Shown: positions 36,758 to 46,356 of the stretch, piece by piece
How the letters are laid out: the number at the start of each line of letters is the position of its first letter
Numbering within the stretch: position 1 is the first letter of the stretch
Assembly (NCBI RefSeq): GCF_023499255.1
Contig: NZ_CP092183.1
Coordinates: 7,250,501-7,314,500, forward strand
DNA: 64,000 nt
Reading direction: 5' to 3'
Source of the DNA: Couchioplanes caeruleus
GTDB taxonomy: Bacteria; Actinomycetota; Actinomycetes; Mycobacteriales; Micromonosporaceae
Made by a program: the position numbers and the translations under genes
Notes under the pieces: model-generated
What the model was told of the DNA's origin: nothing
What the model saw: only the letters and a program-made list of their open reading frames with translations
The model's database searches: none

Positions 36758-37981
36758 TTACCGCAGGCGAAGATCCACGGGCAGCTCATAGCACCCGTGC
36801 AGGTGCGTCGTCGTCCGGAAACGCACCTCCGAGCGCGGCACGGCCAGCGCGATGTCCGGGTAACGGGTGACGATCCGGTCCAGCGCGATCTCCAGTTCGG
36901 CCTTGGCCAGCAGCGCCCCGATGCAGGCGTGGATGCCGTGCCCGAAGGCGAGGCTGCGCCGCGTCCGGGGCCGATCGGCGTCGATCTCGTCCGGTCGCGG
37001 GAACGCCGCGTCGTCCCAGTTGGCCGCCTGCACGGAGGCGATCACGCCCTCGCCGGCCCGGATCGTCACCCCGCCCAGCTCCACATCGGCCAGTGCCGCC
37101 CGGCGGGGCGAGTCGCGCACCACGGAGTGGTAGCGGAGCAGCTCCTCGACCAGCTCCGGCAGGATCGAGCGGTCCGCGCGCACCCGGGCGGCGATGTCCG
37201 GCCGCTCGATCATCGTGAGCGTGCTCAGCTCGATCATGTGCGCCGTCGTGGCGAAACCGGCGAGCAGCAGCGAGCACGTGTACGAGACCAGCTCCACCGG
37301 GTCCAGCCCGGGGTTCTCCACGATGAGCCGGCTCAGCAACCGGTTGTCGGGCGCGGCGCGCTTCACCTCGATCAGGTTCAGCATGTACTGCAGCAGCTCG
37401 AGCTTCGCCTGCTGCCGCTCCGCCGAGTCGAGGTCGTCATGGGCCAGCACCAGCCGGATCCGCCGGACGAAGTAGTCGTACTCGTCCTGCGGCACGCCCA
37501 GCATCAGGCAGATGACCGAGGCGGGGATGGGCGTGGCGAAGTTGTCGACGAAGTCGAACGGCTGGGGCAGCGCCTCGATGGCGGCACACCGCTCGTCGGT
37601 GATCCGCTCGATGTCGGGGCGCAGCTCGTTGATGCGCTTCAGCGTGAACTCGCCTGCCGACATCCGCCGCATCTGGGTGTGCACCGGCGGATCGGCCTGG
37701 GTCATGTTGAGCGGCAGGTCCAGCCCGCCGGGCAGGTTCCAGCTCGGGAAGCCGGGCGACTTCGGGCTCGCGCTGAACGCGGGATGCGCGATGATCTCGC
37801 GGACCAGCTCGTAGCTCGTCGCCAGCCAGGTCCACGTGCCGTCGGGCAGCCGCACCTTGGTCAGCGGGCCGGAGCTGCGCAGGTCGGCCATCGCGGGCGG
37901 CGGCGCGTACGGGCAACCGGCCGGCGCCCCGTGCGGCAGATCCACCAGCTCCTGGTGCGGCGGGTCGGTGGCGATACTCAT
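36758..37981 (-). CDS. Cytochrome P450 (tailoring)
   Basis: A 407-residue soluble P450. Seen: I-helix motif AGFATT near 245, ExxR in the segment ELLRYHSVVR, and heme loop FGHGIHACIG with Cys near 352. ATG 37981 is used; the open frame extends further upstream but into the tail of the monooxygenase gene. It is last in the minus-strand operon 40486-36758, 31 bases after the flavin monooxygenase. It differs clearly from the P450 at 17660-18859 and is probably a late oxidation enzyme of the cluster. Substrate unknown. Confidence 0.92.
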   Translation of the reverse strand: MSIATDPPHQELVDLPHGAPAGCPYAPPPAMADLRSSGPLTKVRLPDGTWTWLATSYELVREIIAHPAFSASPKSPGFPSWNLPGGLDLPLNMTQADPPVHTQMRRMSAGEFTLKRINELRPDIERITDERCAAIEALPQPFDFVDNFATPIPASVICLMLGVPQDEYDYFVRRIRLVLAHDDLDSAERQQAKLELLQYMLNLIEVKRAAPDNRLLSRLIVENPGLDPVELVSYTCSLLLAGFATTAHMIELSTLTMIERPDIAARVRADRSILPELVEELLRYHSVVRDSPRRAALADVELGGVTIRAGEGVIASVQAANWDDAAFPRPDEIDADRPRTRRSLAFGHGIHACIGALLAKAELEIALDRIVTRYPDIALAVPRSEVRFRTTTHLHGCYELPVDLRLR

Positions 37982-38012
37982 CGATGCACCTCGAATTCGT
38001 GTCGGTGGTTGA

Positions 38013-39239
38013 TCACAGGTGGGCGTAGGCGCCCCGGAGGACGCGCGCGGTGATCCGCTTGCCGGGGACGACCGGCGCGATGCCGGCCGTCCGGGCCACG
38101 CCGCCGCGGAGGGTCCGCGCGATGGCGGCCGCCTGCACCTCCGCACACCGGACGGCCGCGTCGCCGCACCGGAACCTGTTCATGAGGAAGAGCCCGGCGC
38201 TGCCGGGAACGTCGAGAGCCACCCCGAGGCCGTCGCGCAGGCGTTCCTGCACGGGCCCGGGCAGGTGACCCGAGTCGTCGCGGAATCCGGTCGCGGCGAT
38301 GACGGCGTCGAAGGCGTCCGCACCGTCGGCGAACAGCACGCGCTCCGGCTCGAGCGCCCGCACCGCCGCTCGCACGGTGATCCGTCCGTGGCTGAGAAAG
38401 GCGAGGAAGTGGTCGCTGAGCACGGGCGTGCTCCGGGCGAGCGGCAACGGCGGATCGGGCAGCCCGTACGCGCCGTACGGGCCGAGCACCTTGCGCACCA
38501 CCGCCTCCGCGACGGCCGCGGTGACCCGCCCCGCCCCCGGCACCCGGTCGAGCCACCCGTCGGAGGACCGGTCGACCGGCCGGCCGAACAGCATCTTGGG
38601 CAGGTACCACTTCGGGGTGCGGGCGCTCACGGTCACCCGGGACGCCACGTCGGCCAGGTCGCACGCGATGTCCACGGCCGAGGCACCGTTGCCCACCACG
38701 AGCACCGCGCGGTCCCGGAACGCCCACGCGTTGCGGTACGACGACGAATGCGTGTACGGGTACGCCAGGTCCGCGGCGACCGGCACCCGGGGCCAGCGCG
38801 GCTCGACGTTGCGCCCGGTGGCGTCCACGACGGCGTCGAACGAGGCCGCCTCCACCGAGCCGTCCCGCTGGTCCTGCCACCGTACGAGCCACGTCCCGTC
38901 CGCCGGCCCCGACACCTCGGTGACCCGGCAGCCCCACCGGCGCTCCTGCGGCGCGCACTCCTCGGCGACCCGAGCCAGATAGTGCGAGTACGCGGAGTGG
39001 TGGACGAACTCCACCCACGGCTCGAGGGGGAGGTCCGTGCCCCGGAACGTGCTCTGCCGCCGGGACGTGTTCAGGAAGAGCGCGTCGTACACCCGGGAGC
39101 ACGAGGACGAGCCGCTCCAGAGGCCGCCGCCGGTGAGATCCGCCGACAGCCAGGTGATGTGGGCCCCGGGCAGGGCCGTGGTGAGCTCCCGGACCGCCGC
39201 GATGCCGGAGATGCCCGAGCCGATGACGCAGACCCTCAT
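38013..39239 (-). CDS. Flavin-containing monooxygenase (FMO/NAD(P)-binding)
   Basis: A 408-residue two-dinucleotide-site flavoprotein. It has the FAD motif GSGISG at the very N-terminus (8-13), a segment THSSSYRNAW (near 163) that matches the FMO fingerprint region, and the NADPH motif VGNGASAVD near 184. Enzymes of this type oxygenate nitrogen, sulfur or ketones (Baeyer-Villiger). The start ATG 39239 overlaps the stop of the acyltransferase upstream, so the genes are coupled. In a cluster with amino and carbonyl intermediates, N-oxygenation or ester insertion are both possible. Confidence 0.88.
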   Translation of the reverse strand: MRVCVIGSGISGIAAVRELTTALPGAHITWLSADLTGGGLWSGSSSCSRVYDALFLNTSRRQSTFRGTDLPLEPWVEFVHHSAYSHYLARVAEECAPQERRWGCRVTEVSGPADGTWLVRWQDQRDGSVEAASFDAVVDATGRNVEPRWPRVPVAADLAYPYTHSSSYRNAWAFRDRAVLVVGNGASAVDIACDLADVASRVTVSARTPKWYLPKMLFGRPVDRSSDGWLDRVPGAGRVTAAVAEAVVRKVLGPYGAYGLPDPPLPLARSTPVLSDHFLAFLSHGRITVRAAVRALEPERVLFADGADAFDAVIAATGFRDDSGHLPGPVQERLRDGLGVALDVPGSAGLFLMNRFRCGDAAVRCAEVQAAAIARTLRGGVARTAGIAPVVPGKRITARVLRGAYAHL

Positions 39240-40486
39240 GGGCCGGTCCTCGCCGGCACGTCGCTCTCGGTGAACATCGCCGAGCCCGGCCGGTCGCGGA
39301 AGAAGCGCCTGGCGACGTTGTAGGCGGGCACCTCGACGTACCGGTGCAGCGGCATCGCGAGCAGCACGATCACCCCGAAGTACGCCAGCACGAAGGCCAC
39401 GTTCCAGGGCAGGTGCTCCAGCGTGCGCTCGGGCACGTCCAGCGTCGAGGAGAGCCAGCGCAGCAGGAACGGGTAGCTCGGCAGCAGGACGAGGAGCTGG
39501 ATCGCGTACAGCCCGAACGACAGGTCGCCGAGCCGGACGAAGAACCGGTGCCGCAGGAAAGAGGCGTGCTCCGCCAGGTCGGCCTGGGCCAGCGACACCA
39601 GCAGGACCGCCAGCGGCACGAGGCCGACCGCCGTACGCTGCCAGTACCCCGGGGCGTAGGTGCCGATCAGGTAGCCGACCGCCACGAAGAGCCACGCCCA
39701 GCGCTGCCGGACGAAGGGCAGGGCGCCCCGGCGCAGCAGCAGGCAGCAGATCATGCCCACCACGAACTCCAGGAACCGGTACGGCGGGGCGGCGAGCGTG
39801 AACCAGTAGACGAGGTCGCCGCCGGTGCCCCCGGACGACAGGAACGCCGAACCGGCACCGTCCGGGTTCACGGTGAAATACCGCATGACGTACCACGGCA
39901 GCGCGAATTCCAGGAATACCGCGACCACCAGCATGATGCCGAGCGCGCGGGTGGACAACCGCCTCAGCAGGAACAGCGACAGCGGAAACAGAACGTAGAA
40001 GAACGCCTCGGTGCTCAGCGACCACGTCACCGGGTTGACGCCGTGATAAATCTCCTGGTACGGCACCCACGACTGCAGCATGCCCAGGTGCAGGACGATG
40101 TTCTCCGTGCTGATCGGCATACCGATCAGCAGAATGGCGATGATTGCCAGAGCCGACGTCACGAAATAGATCGGATAGAGCTTTCCCACGCGTTTGGCGC
40201 AGAAGTTCGCCAGGCTGGTGCCCTCCCGCGTGGTCAGCGTGAGCACGAAGCCGCTGAGCACGAAGAAGCTCGAGAGCGCCATGTTGCCGGCCATGGTGAG
40301 GAATCGCGGCCGGTCCAGCTGGACGAAGGTCAGCTTCCCCGATTCGAGCACGAACCGGAAGGTGAAGAAGTGGAAGACGTAGATCCAGGTCGACGTCAAT
40401 CCGCGAAGCCCGGTCAGCGAGTCCAGCCGCGCCGACGCGGTGACCGATAACGACGGTTCGGCGACACGCAGCGCGCCGTCAGCCAT
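39236..40486 (-). CDS. Membrane acyltransferase of the acyltransferase-3 (OafA-like) family
   Basis: A 416-residue protein with about ten membrane segments. The N-terminal family motif is LDSLTGLRGL followed by the conserved His in VFHFF (near 39), and a STEAFFYVLFP segment lies near 165. The family transfers acetyl or longer acyl groups to sugars, macrolides and other secreted molecules at the membrane. It is the first gene of the operon with the monooxygenase and P450, and is divergent from pilB with 278 bases between. It marks the likely right border of the cluster, because pilus genes follow. Confidence 0.9.
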   Translation of the reverse strand: MADGALRVAEPSLSVTASARLDSLTGLRGLTSTWIYVFHFFTFRFVLESGKLTFVQLDRPRFLTMAGNMALSSFFVLSGFVLTLTTREGTSLANFCAKRVGKLYPIYFVTSALAIIAILLIGMPISTENIVLHLGMLQSWVPYQEIYHGVNPVTWSLSTEAFFYVLFPLSLFLLRRLSTRALGIMLVVAVFLEFALPWYVMRYFTVNPDGAGSAFLSSGGTGGDLVYWFTLAAPPYRFLEFVVGMICCLLLRRGALPFVRQRWAWLFVAVGYLIGTYAPGYWQRTAVGLVPLAVLLVSLAQADLAEHASFLRHRFFVRLGDLSFGLYAIQLLVLLPSYPFLLRWLSSTLDVPERTLEHLPWNVAFVLAYFGVIVLLAMPLHRYVEVPAYNVARRFFRDRPGSAMFTESDVPARTGP

Positions 40487-40764
40487 ACCGCACCCGCGAA
40501 GAAATCATGTTTTCGCTCCCCCGTTCGCTTGAGCGACACAACTATTGCCGAGGCTCAATGCGGGCACAAGCTTGCGGAGAAGGCCGTTAATCTGGTCTAC
40601 AGGCGCGCTTTAGCGTTCTGCAATGCGGGCGCGCGCCAACCGGACGAACGGCACGTAGCGGCGGCAACCGGGCATCGGCGAACGGGCCGGGCTCCTGCTC
40701 AGCCGGCGGCGGAATTGGCCGATGGGACTGCTGTAACCCCCAAGCACCGTCTGGTGAGGATGTC
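40487..40764. promoter_or_regulatory. Divergent intergenic region between the tailoring operon and the pilus operon
   Basis: 278 bases with no credible gene, AT-richer near 40500-40630. It must carry the promoter for the acyltransferase-FMO-P450 operon (leftward) and for the pil operon (rightward). A GAGG ribosome binding site precedes the pilB ATG. I could not define -35/-10 hexamers with confidence. Confidence 0.4.
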
Positions 40765-42432
40765 ATGGATCAGACCTTCCGCCCGCTGCTCGACGCCCTC
40801 AAACAGATGGGCATCGACGAGGACGTGGTGGACGCTGCCGCCGACGAGGCCCAGCGCACCGGCCGGTCGGTCCGTGCCGTCCTGATCAGCGAGCGGATCG
40901 TCACCGAGGAGCAGCTGACCGAGGCGGCCGCGTACGCGTTCGGCATGAACACCGTCGACCTGGTCGGCTATCCCCTCGACCCCACCGCGCTGCGGCGCAT
41001 CCCGCTCTCGGTCGTCCTCCGCCACCGCGTCCTCGGCCTGGCGATCTCCGACGGCGAACTGACCGTCGGCGTCACCGACCCCGGCGACGTGGTGGCCCTC
41101 GACGACGTGCGGGCCGCGACCGGCATGACCGTACGCCCGGTCGTGGTGGCCCGCAGCGAGGTCCGCCGGATCATCGAGCGGCTGCAGCGCGAGGCCAGCG
41201 ACCTCGGCGACCTCGCCGACACCTCGCTCGACGACCAGGCCGGCATGACCGCGCAGGTGACCAGCGCCGACGACGCGCCGATCGTGCGCTACGTCAACAA
41301 CCTGATCGAGCAGGCCGTCCAGAACCGCGCCTCCGACCTGCACCTGGAGCCCACCGAGGACGAGATGCGGGTGCGCTACCGCATCGACGGCGTCCTGCAC
41401 GAGCTGGACACCGTGCCGCGCGGCGTGATGTCGGCGCTGACCTCGCGCCTGAAGATCATGTCGGGCATCGACATCACCGAGAAGCGGGTGCCGCAGAACG
41501 GCCGCATCACCGTGGTGATCCGGGACCGCAAGGTCGACCTGCGCGCGGCCACGCTGCCGACCGTCTGGGGCGAGAAGATCGTCCTGCGCGTGCTCGACAC
41601 CGGCGGCATCGACCTCGACATGGGCAAGCTCGGTTTCACCGAGCACAACCTCACCCGCTTCGCCGAGTCGTTCACCAAGCCGCACGGGATGGTCCTGGTC
41701 ACCGGGCCCACCGGTTCCGGCAAGTCCACCACGCTGTACGCGACCCTGGGCCGGATCAGCCGGCCCGAGGTGAACGTCATCACCGTGGAGGACCCGGTCG
41801 AGTTCCGCATGCACGGCATCAACCAGGTGCAGGTCAACACGAAGGCCGGGCTGACGTTCGCCGCGGTGCTCCCGGCGATCCTGCGCTCCGACCCCGACGT
41901 CGTGCTGATCGGCGAGATCCGGGACGCGCACACCGCCCAGATCGCCGTCGAGGCGTCGCTCACCGGCCACCTCGTGCTCTCCACGCTGCACACCAACGAC
42001 GCGCCGGGCGCGGTCACCCGCCTCACCGAGATGGGGATCGAGCCGTTCCTCGTCGGCTCGTCGCTGGACTGCGTCCTCGCGCAGCGGCTCGCCCGGCGGC
42101 TGTGCGACTGGTGCAAGGAGGCGTACGTGCCGACGGACGAGGAGCTGGAGGCCGCCCGGTGGCCGACACAGGACCTCAAGATCCCGGAGGCGCTGTACCG
42201 GCCGGTGGGCTGCCGCGACTGCGCCAACACCGGGTACCGCGGCCGGATCGCCCTGCACGAGGTCATGCCCATCTCGGCCGAGATCGAGTCGCTGACGATC
42301 CGCCGCGCTTCCTCCAACGAAATCCGCGAGGTCGCCCTGGACCAGGGCATGTACGACCTGCGCTCGGACGGTCTGGCCAAGGCGGCCGGCGGGCTGACGT
42401 CGCTCACCGAGGTCTCCCGGGTCGCGATCTGA
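40765..42432 (+). CDS. pilB: Type IV pilus assembly ATPase PilB
   Basis: A 555-residue GspE/PilB ATPase that powers pilin polymerisation at the inner face of the membrane. N-terminal MshEN-type domain (about 10-150), then the ATPase core with Walker A GPTGSGKST (near 314), the Asp box around EDPVEF, Walker B LIGEIRD (near 376), and the His box STLHTN. Four cysteines (CDWC near 449 and CRDC near 484) form the zinc site typical of extension ATPases. Start ATG 40765 with GAGG upstream. First gene of a colinear pil operon. Confidence 0.95.
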   Translation: MDQTFRPLLDALKQMGIDEDVVDAAADEAQRTGRSVRAVLISERIVTEEQLTEAAAYAFGMNTVDLVGYPLDPTALRRIPLSVVLRHRVLGLAISDGELTVGVTDPGDVVALDDVRAATGMTVRPVVVARSEVRRIIERLQREASDLGDLADTSLDDQAGMTAQVTSADDAPIVRYVNNLIEQAVQNRASDLHLEPTEDEMRVRYRIDGVLHELDTVPRGVMSALTSRLKIMSGIDITEKRVPQNGRITVVIRDRKVDLRAATLPTVWGEKIVLRVLDTGGIDLDMGKLGFTEHNLTRFAESFTKPHGMVLVTGPTGSGKSTTLYATLGRISRPEVNVITVEDPVEFRMHGINQVQVNTKAGLTFAAVLPAILRSDPDVVLIGEIRDAHTAQIAVEASLTGHLVLSTLHTNDAPGAVTRLTEMGIEPFLVGSSLDCVLAQRLARRLCDWCKEAYVPTDEELEAARWPTQDLKIPEALYRPVGCRDCANTGYRGRIALHEVMPISAEIESLTIRRASSNEIREVALDQGMYDLRSDGLAKAAGGLTSLTEVSRVAI

Positions 42433-42519
42433 GCACCCGGGGCCTGCCGCACAGGTCCTAAAGCCGCCCGCGGCCGTGCCGAATGGTGAGGCGTCAGAGG
42501 TTCACCAGCAGATTGCCGG

Positions 42520-43659
42520 GTGCAGCGGATGTACACGCTCGATCACGAAGTACCGCACCAGGCGGCGCCGCCGGCCGAGCCGGCCACGGACGACCTGGCC
42601 GTGCTCGACCAGATGCTCATCGCGCTCGTCGAGGCCCGCGGCTCCGACCTGCACCTGACGGTCGGAGCGCCGCCGATGATCCGGGTCGACGGCAGCCTGC
42701 GGCCGCTGCCCGGCTACGGCAAGCTGAACTCCGCCGACACCGCGCTGCTGGCCCGGGCCGCCGTCTCCGCCACGCAGTGGGAGCAGTTCCAGCGCGTGCA
42801 GGAGATGGACTTCGCGCACAGCATCGTGGGCGTCTCCCGCTTCCGCGGCAACCTCTACATCCAGCGCAACTCGTGCGGCGCGGTCTTCCGGGCCATCCCG
42901 CACAAGATCAAGCCGCTGGACGAGCTGGGCATGCCCGAGTCGGTGTCCCGCTTCGCCCACCTGCCGCGCGGCCTGGTGCTGGTCACCGGCCCGACCGGGT
43001 CCGGCAAGACCACGACGCTCGCCTCGGTGCTGGACCTGGCCAACCGCAGCCGCGCCGCGCACATCATCACGATCGAGGACCCGATCGAGTTCCTGCACCC
43101 GCACAAGCGCAGCGTGGTGAACCAGCGCGAGGTCGGCTCGGACACCGAGAACTTCGCGCAGGCCCTCAAGCACGCGCTGCGGCAGGACCCCGACATCATC
43201 CTCGTCGGCGAGCTGCGCGACCTGGAGACCACCGCGACGGCGCTGACCGCCGCGGAGACCGGTCACCTGGTGCTGGCGACCCTGCACACGCAGAGCGCCA
43301 CGCAGACCATCGACCGCGTCATCGACATCTTCCCGCCGCACCAGCAGCTGCAGATCCGCGCCCAGCTCGCGGCCAGCCTCCAGGGCGTCGTCACCCAGGC
43401 GCTCGCGCCGCGGGCGGACAACAAGGGCCGGGCAGTGGTCTGCGAGATCCTGACCGCCACGCCGGCCATCCGCAGCCTCATCCGCGAGGGCAAGTCCCAC
43501 CAGATCCCGTCGTTCATGCAGGCCGGGGGCGGCGAGGGCATGCTCGCCTTCGACCAGCACCTGGCCGAGCGGGTCCGCGAGGGCGTCGTGACGATCCAGT
43601 CCGCGATGGAGATCTGCCACTCCGCTGACGAACTCAAGCGCCTGATCGGACGGGTGTGA
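42520..43659 (+). CDS. pilT: Twitching motility retraction ATPase PilT
   Basis: A 379-residue PilT-type ATPase for pilus retraction. A compact PAS-like N-terminal domain (about 25-120) replaces the longer PilB one, then Walker A GPTGSGKTT near 160, IEDPIEFLH, Walker B LVGELRD near 228, and the His box ATLHTQ. No zinc cysteines, as expected for PilT. It starts at GTG 42520 or ATG 42529; neither has a strong ribosome binding site. It lies 87 bases after pilB and 1 base before pilC. Presence of both ATPases indicates dynamic, retractable pili. Confidence 0.94.
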   Translation: MQRMYTLDHEVPHQAAPPAEPATDDLAVLDQMLIALVEARGSDLHLTVGAPPMIRVDGSLRPLPGYGKLNSADTALLARAAVSATQWEQFQRVQEMDFAHSIVGVSRFRGNLYIQRNSCGAVFRAIPHKIKPLDELGMPESVSRFAHLPRGLVLVTGPTGSGKTTTLASVLDLANRSRAAHIITIEDPIEFLHPHKRSVVNQREVGSDTENFAQALKHALRQDPDIILVGELRDLETTATALTAAETGHLVLATLHTQSATQTIDRVIDIFPPHQQLQIRAQLAASLQGVVTQALAPRADNKGRAVVCEILTATPAIRSLIREGKSHQIPSFMQAGGGEGMLAFDQHLAERVREGVVTIQSAMEICHSADELKRLIGRV

Positions 43660-43660
43660 C

Positions 43661-44893
43661 ATGCCGGCCACCAAGACGTTCCACTACAACAGCATCGACG
43701 CGACCGGCCGCAAGACGAAGGGCACGGTCGAAGCGCCGAACGAGGCCGCGGCCACCCACATGCTGCGCCAGCGCGGCGAGGTGCCGCTCGAGCTCACCGC
43801 GGCCGGCCAGGGCCTGAACATGGACATCAAGATCCCGGGGATGGGCAACCGCACCAAGCTCAAGGATCTGGCGGTCTTCTCCCGGCAGTTCGCCACGATG
43901 ACCGCGTCGGGCATGTCGCTGCTCCGCTCGCTGGCCATCCTCGAGGAGCAGACCACCGCGCTGTCGCTCAAGAAGGCGCTCGGCGACGTCCGCACGGACG
44001 TGTCCGGCGGCGTGTCGCTGTCGTCGGCGATGGCCAAGCACGACCGGATCTTCCCGCGGCTCATGATCGCCATGGTCCGCGCCGGCGAGGCGGGCGGCAT
44101 GATCGACCGTGCGCTCGAGCAGATCGCCGACAGCATGGAGAAGGACACGGCGCTCCGCGGCAAGATCAAGGGGGCGCTGACCTACCCGGCGATCGTGCTC
44201 TGCTTCACGTTTCTGCTGATCGCGGCGGTGCTGAAGTTCATCGTCCCGATCTTCGAGAACATGTTCAAGAACCTCGGCGGCGAGCTGCCGGGCATCACTC
44301 AGTTCCTCGTCGACACCAGCCACAACATGTACTGGATCGGCCCGCTGACGCTCACGCTGCTGATCGGCGGGACGGTGGCGTACAAGCGCCAGATGCGGGC
44401 CAGCGAGTCGTTCCGGCTCACGGTCGACCGGGTGAAGCTCGGCATGCCGGTCTTCGGGCCGCTGTTCCGCAAGCTCGCGATGAGCCGCTTCTCCCGCAAC
44501 CTGGGCCTGCTGCTGAACGTGGGCGTACCGGTCATGCAGGCGCTCGCGGTCGTCGGCGAGACCACCGGCAACGAGGTCATCAACATCGCCATGCGCGACG
44601 TGCAGTCCGCCGTACGCGACGGCCAGCCCATGTCCTCGGCCATGCGCCACCACAAGATCTTCCCCGAGATGGTCACCCAGATGATCGAAGTCGGCGAAGA
44701 AAGCGGTCAGATCAGTCAGATGCTCGACAAAGTTGCCGATTTCTACGACAGGGAAGTCGACAGCGCCGCCGAGTCCCTGACCGCCTCGATCGAACCGATC
44801 ATGGTCCTCGTCATGGGTGCCGTGGTCGGTGGAATGGTGATCTGTCTGTACCTACCGATGTTCACCATCTACCAGAACATCCAGAGCAACTGA
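43661..44893 (+). CDS. pilC: Type IV pilus platform protein PilC
   Basis: A 410-residue inner-membrane platform protein of the GspF/PilC family. Two repeated cytosolic T2SSF domains (about 70-190 and 275-395) alternate with three hydrophobic segments (near 172-192, 220-245, and the C-terminal segment ending in LYLPMFTIYQ). It contacts the PilB and PilT ATPases and turns their motion into pilin movement. ATG 43661 lies immediately after the pilT stop. Confidence 0.94.
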   Translation: MPATKTFHYNSIDATGRKTKGTVEAPNEAAATHMLRQRGEVPLELTAAGQGLNMDIKIPGMGNRTKLKDLAVFSRQFATMTASGMSLLRSLAILEEQTTALSLKKALGDVRTDVSGGVSLSSAMAKHDRIFPRLMIAMVRAGEAGGMIDRALEQIADSMEKDTALRGKIKGALTYPAIVLCFTFLLIAAVLKFIVPIFENMFKNLGGELPGITQFLVDTSHNMYWIGPLTLTLLIGGTVAYKRQMRASESFRLTVDRVKLGMPVFGPLFRKLAMSRFSRNLGLLLNVGVPVMQALAVVGETTGNEVINIAMRDVQSAVRDGQPMSSAMRHHKIFPEMVTQMIEVGEESGQISQMLDKVADFYDREVDSAAESLTASIEPIMVLVMGAVVGGMVICLYLPMFTIYQNIQSN

Positions 44894-44908
44894 CGCCCTG
44901 GAGCAAGG

Positions 44909-44926
44909 CGACCGGTCTCCCGGTCG
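44909..44926 (+). other. Hairpin between pilC and the pilin gene
   Basis: CGACCGG pairs with CCGGTCG over a TCTC loop in the 103-base gap between pilC and the major pilin gene. No T-run follows. It may be an mRNA stability element or partial terminator that separates abundant pilin mRNA from the machinery genes. Confidence 0.35.
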
Positions 44927-44996
44927 ACGTCGGGCGCCCGAGCCCGGACAACACCATCCCCGCCTCACCCTGACGCCACCGAAGGAGTCACCCCCA

Positions 44997-45458
44997 ATGC
45001 AGGACATCATCAGCCGGCTGCGCGCCAAGAAGGACGACGAGGGCTTCACCCTCATCGAGCTCCTGGTCGTCGTGGTCATCATCGGCGTGCTGGTCGCCAT
45101 CGCCGTGCCGGTCTACCTGAACTACCGGCAGGGCGCGGCGGACAAGTCGGCCCAGTCCGACGTCCGTGGCGCCATCAGCGCCGTCGAGCAGTACTACACC
45201 GACAACGGCAACACGTACCCGGCCGGCTTCGCCTCGCAGTCCTCGTCGCCGCAGACGATCGGCGGGCAGAAGATCACCCTGTCCGACAAGACCGTCATGA
45301 CGCTCACGTCCACCACGACGTCTGCCACCTACAAGATCTGCGCCTACAACACCGGCGGCACCGACAAGAAGTACTACGTCTACGACAGCGCCGCCGGCGG
45401 ATCGGTGTCCGGCAAGGTCTACGCGTCCTTCTCGATGACCGACTGCACCGGCTCCTGA
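44997..45458 (+). CDS. pilA: Major type IV pilin
   Basis: A 153-residue type IVa prepilin. A 15-residue charged leader ends at the peptidase site DEG/FTLIE, giving mature Phe1 and Glu5, followed by the hydrophobic assembly helix (to about 40), then a soluble head. Two Cys near the C-terminus (in KICAY and TDCTGS) can form the usual D-loop disulfide. Start ATG 44997 with AAGGAG upstream. It is followed by its own prepilin peptidase. Confidence 0.95.
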   Translation: MQDIISRLRAKKDDEGFTLIELLVVVVIIGVLVAIAVPVYLNYRQGAADKSAQSDVRGAISAVEQYYTDNGNTYPAGFASQSSSPQTIGGQKITLSDKTVMTLTSTTTSATYKICAYNTGGTDKKYYVYDSAAGGSVSGKVYASFSMTDCTGS

Positions 45459-45533
45459 TCACGGCCACACCGGGTGGCGTCGCCGCGGCGGCGCCACCCA
45501 CCACATCGGCGACCGACCGAGAAAGGACGGACC

Positions 45534-46322
45534 ATGCCACAGCCACTGCTGCTGGGCGTCGTCGCCCTGCTCGGTCTCGCGGTCGGCTCGTTCCTCAACG
45601 TCGTGATCCACCGGGTGCCGCGCGGCGAGTCGCTCGTGCGGCCCGGCTCGCACTGCCCGTCCTGCGGGAACGCGGTCCGCAACCGGCACAACGTCCCGGT
45701 TCTCGGCTGGCTGCTGCTGCGCGGCCGGTGCGCCGACTGCAAGGCTGCGATCAGCGCCCGGTACCCACTCGTCGAGGCCGGCACCGCCGCGCTGTTCGTG
45801 GCGGTCGCGGCCCGGTTCGGCTGGTCGTGGGAGCTGCCCGCGTACCTGTACCTGGCCGCCGTGGCCATCGCGCTCGCCGCGATCGACCTGGACGTGCTGC
45901 GCCTGCCCGACCAGATCGTCCTGCCGTCGTACGCCGTCGCGGTCCTGCTCTTCCTGCCGGCCGCGATCGCCGGGCACAGCTGGGACGCCGCGCTCCGCGC
46001 GCTCCTGGCCGCCGGCTGCCTCTACGTCTTCTACCGCGGGCTCGCGCTCGTACCCCGGGGCATGGGCGGCGGCGACGTCAAGCTCGCCCCGCTGCTCGGC
46101 CTGTACCTGGGCTGGCTCGGCTGGAGCTCGGTCGCCGTGGGGGCGTTCGCGGGCTTCTTCCTCGGCGGCCTCGTGGCCGCCGTGCTGATGCTGGTCAAGG
46201 CGGCCGGCCGCGGCAGCCGCATCCCGTTCGGGCCGTACATGCTGGCGGGCTCGTTCCTGGCGGTCTTCGCCGCGGCCCCCATCGCCGACTGGTACGCCGC
46301 CCTGCTCTTCCCGACCGTCTGA
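45534..46322 (+). CDS. pilD: Prepilin peptidase / N-methyltransferase PilD
   Basis: A 262-residue polytopic membrane protease that trims the prepilins and methylates the new N-terminus. It has the N-terminal cytosolic domain with a zinc tetracysteine (CPSC and CADC) and the aspartyl catalytic pair: Asp in AAIDLDVLRLPD and Asp in GGGDVKL. About seven to eight membrane segments. ATG 45534 is preceded by AAAGGACGG; an upstream in-frame ATG would add 20 unlike residues. Confidence 0.94.
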   Translation: MPQPLLLGVVALLGLAVGSFLNVVIHRVPRGESLVRPGSHCPSCGNAVRNRHNVPVLGWLLLRGRCADCKAAISARYPLVEAGTAALFVAVAARFGWSWELPAYLYLAAVAIALAAIDLDVLRLPDQIVLPSYAVAVLLFLPAAIAGHSWDAALRALLAAGCLYVFYRGLALVPRGMGGGDVKLAPLLGLYLGWLGWSSVAVGAFAGFFLGGLVAAVLMLVKAAGRGSRIPFGPYMLAGSFLAVFAAAPIADWYAALLFPTV

Positions 46323-46356
46323 CCGCAACGACCGCTACCGAGAGAGGAAGGAACCG

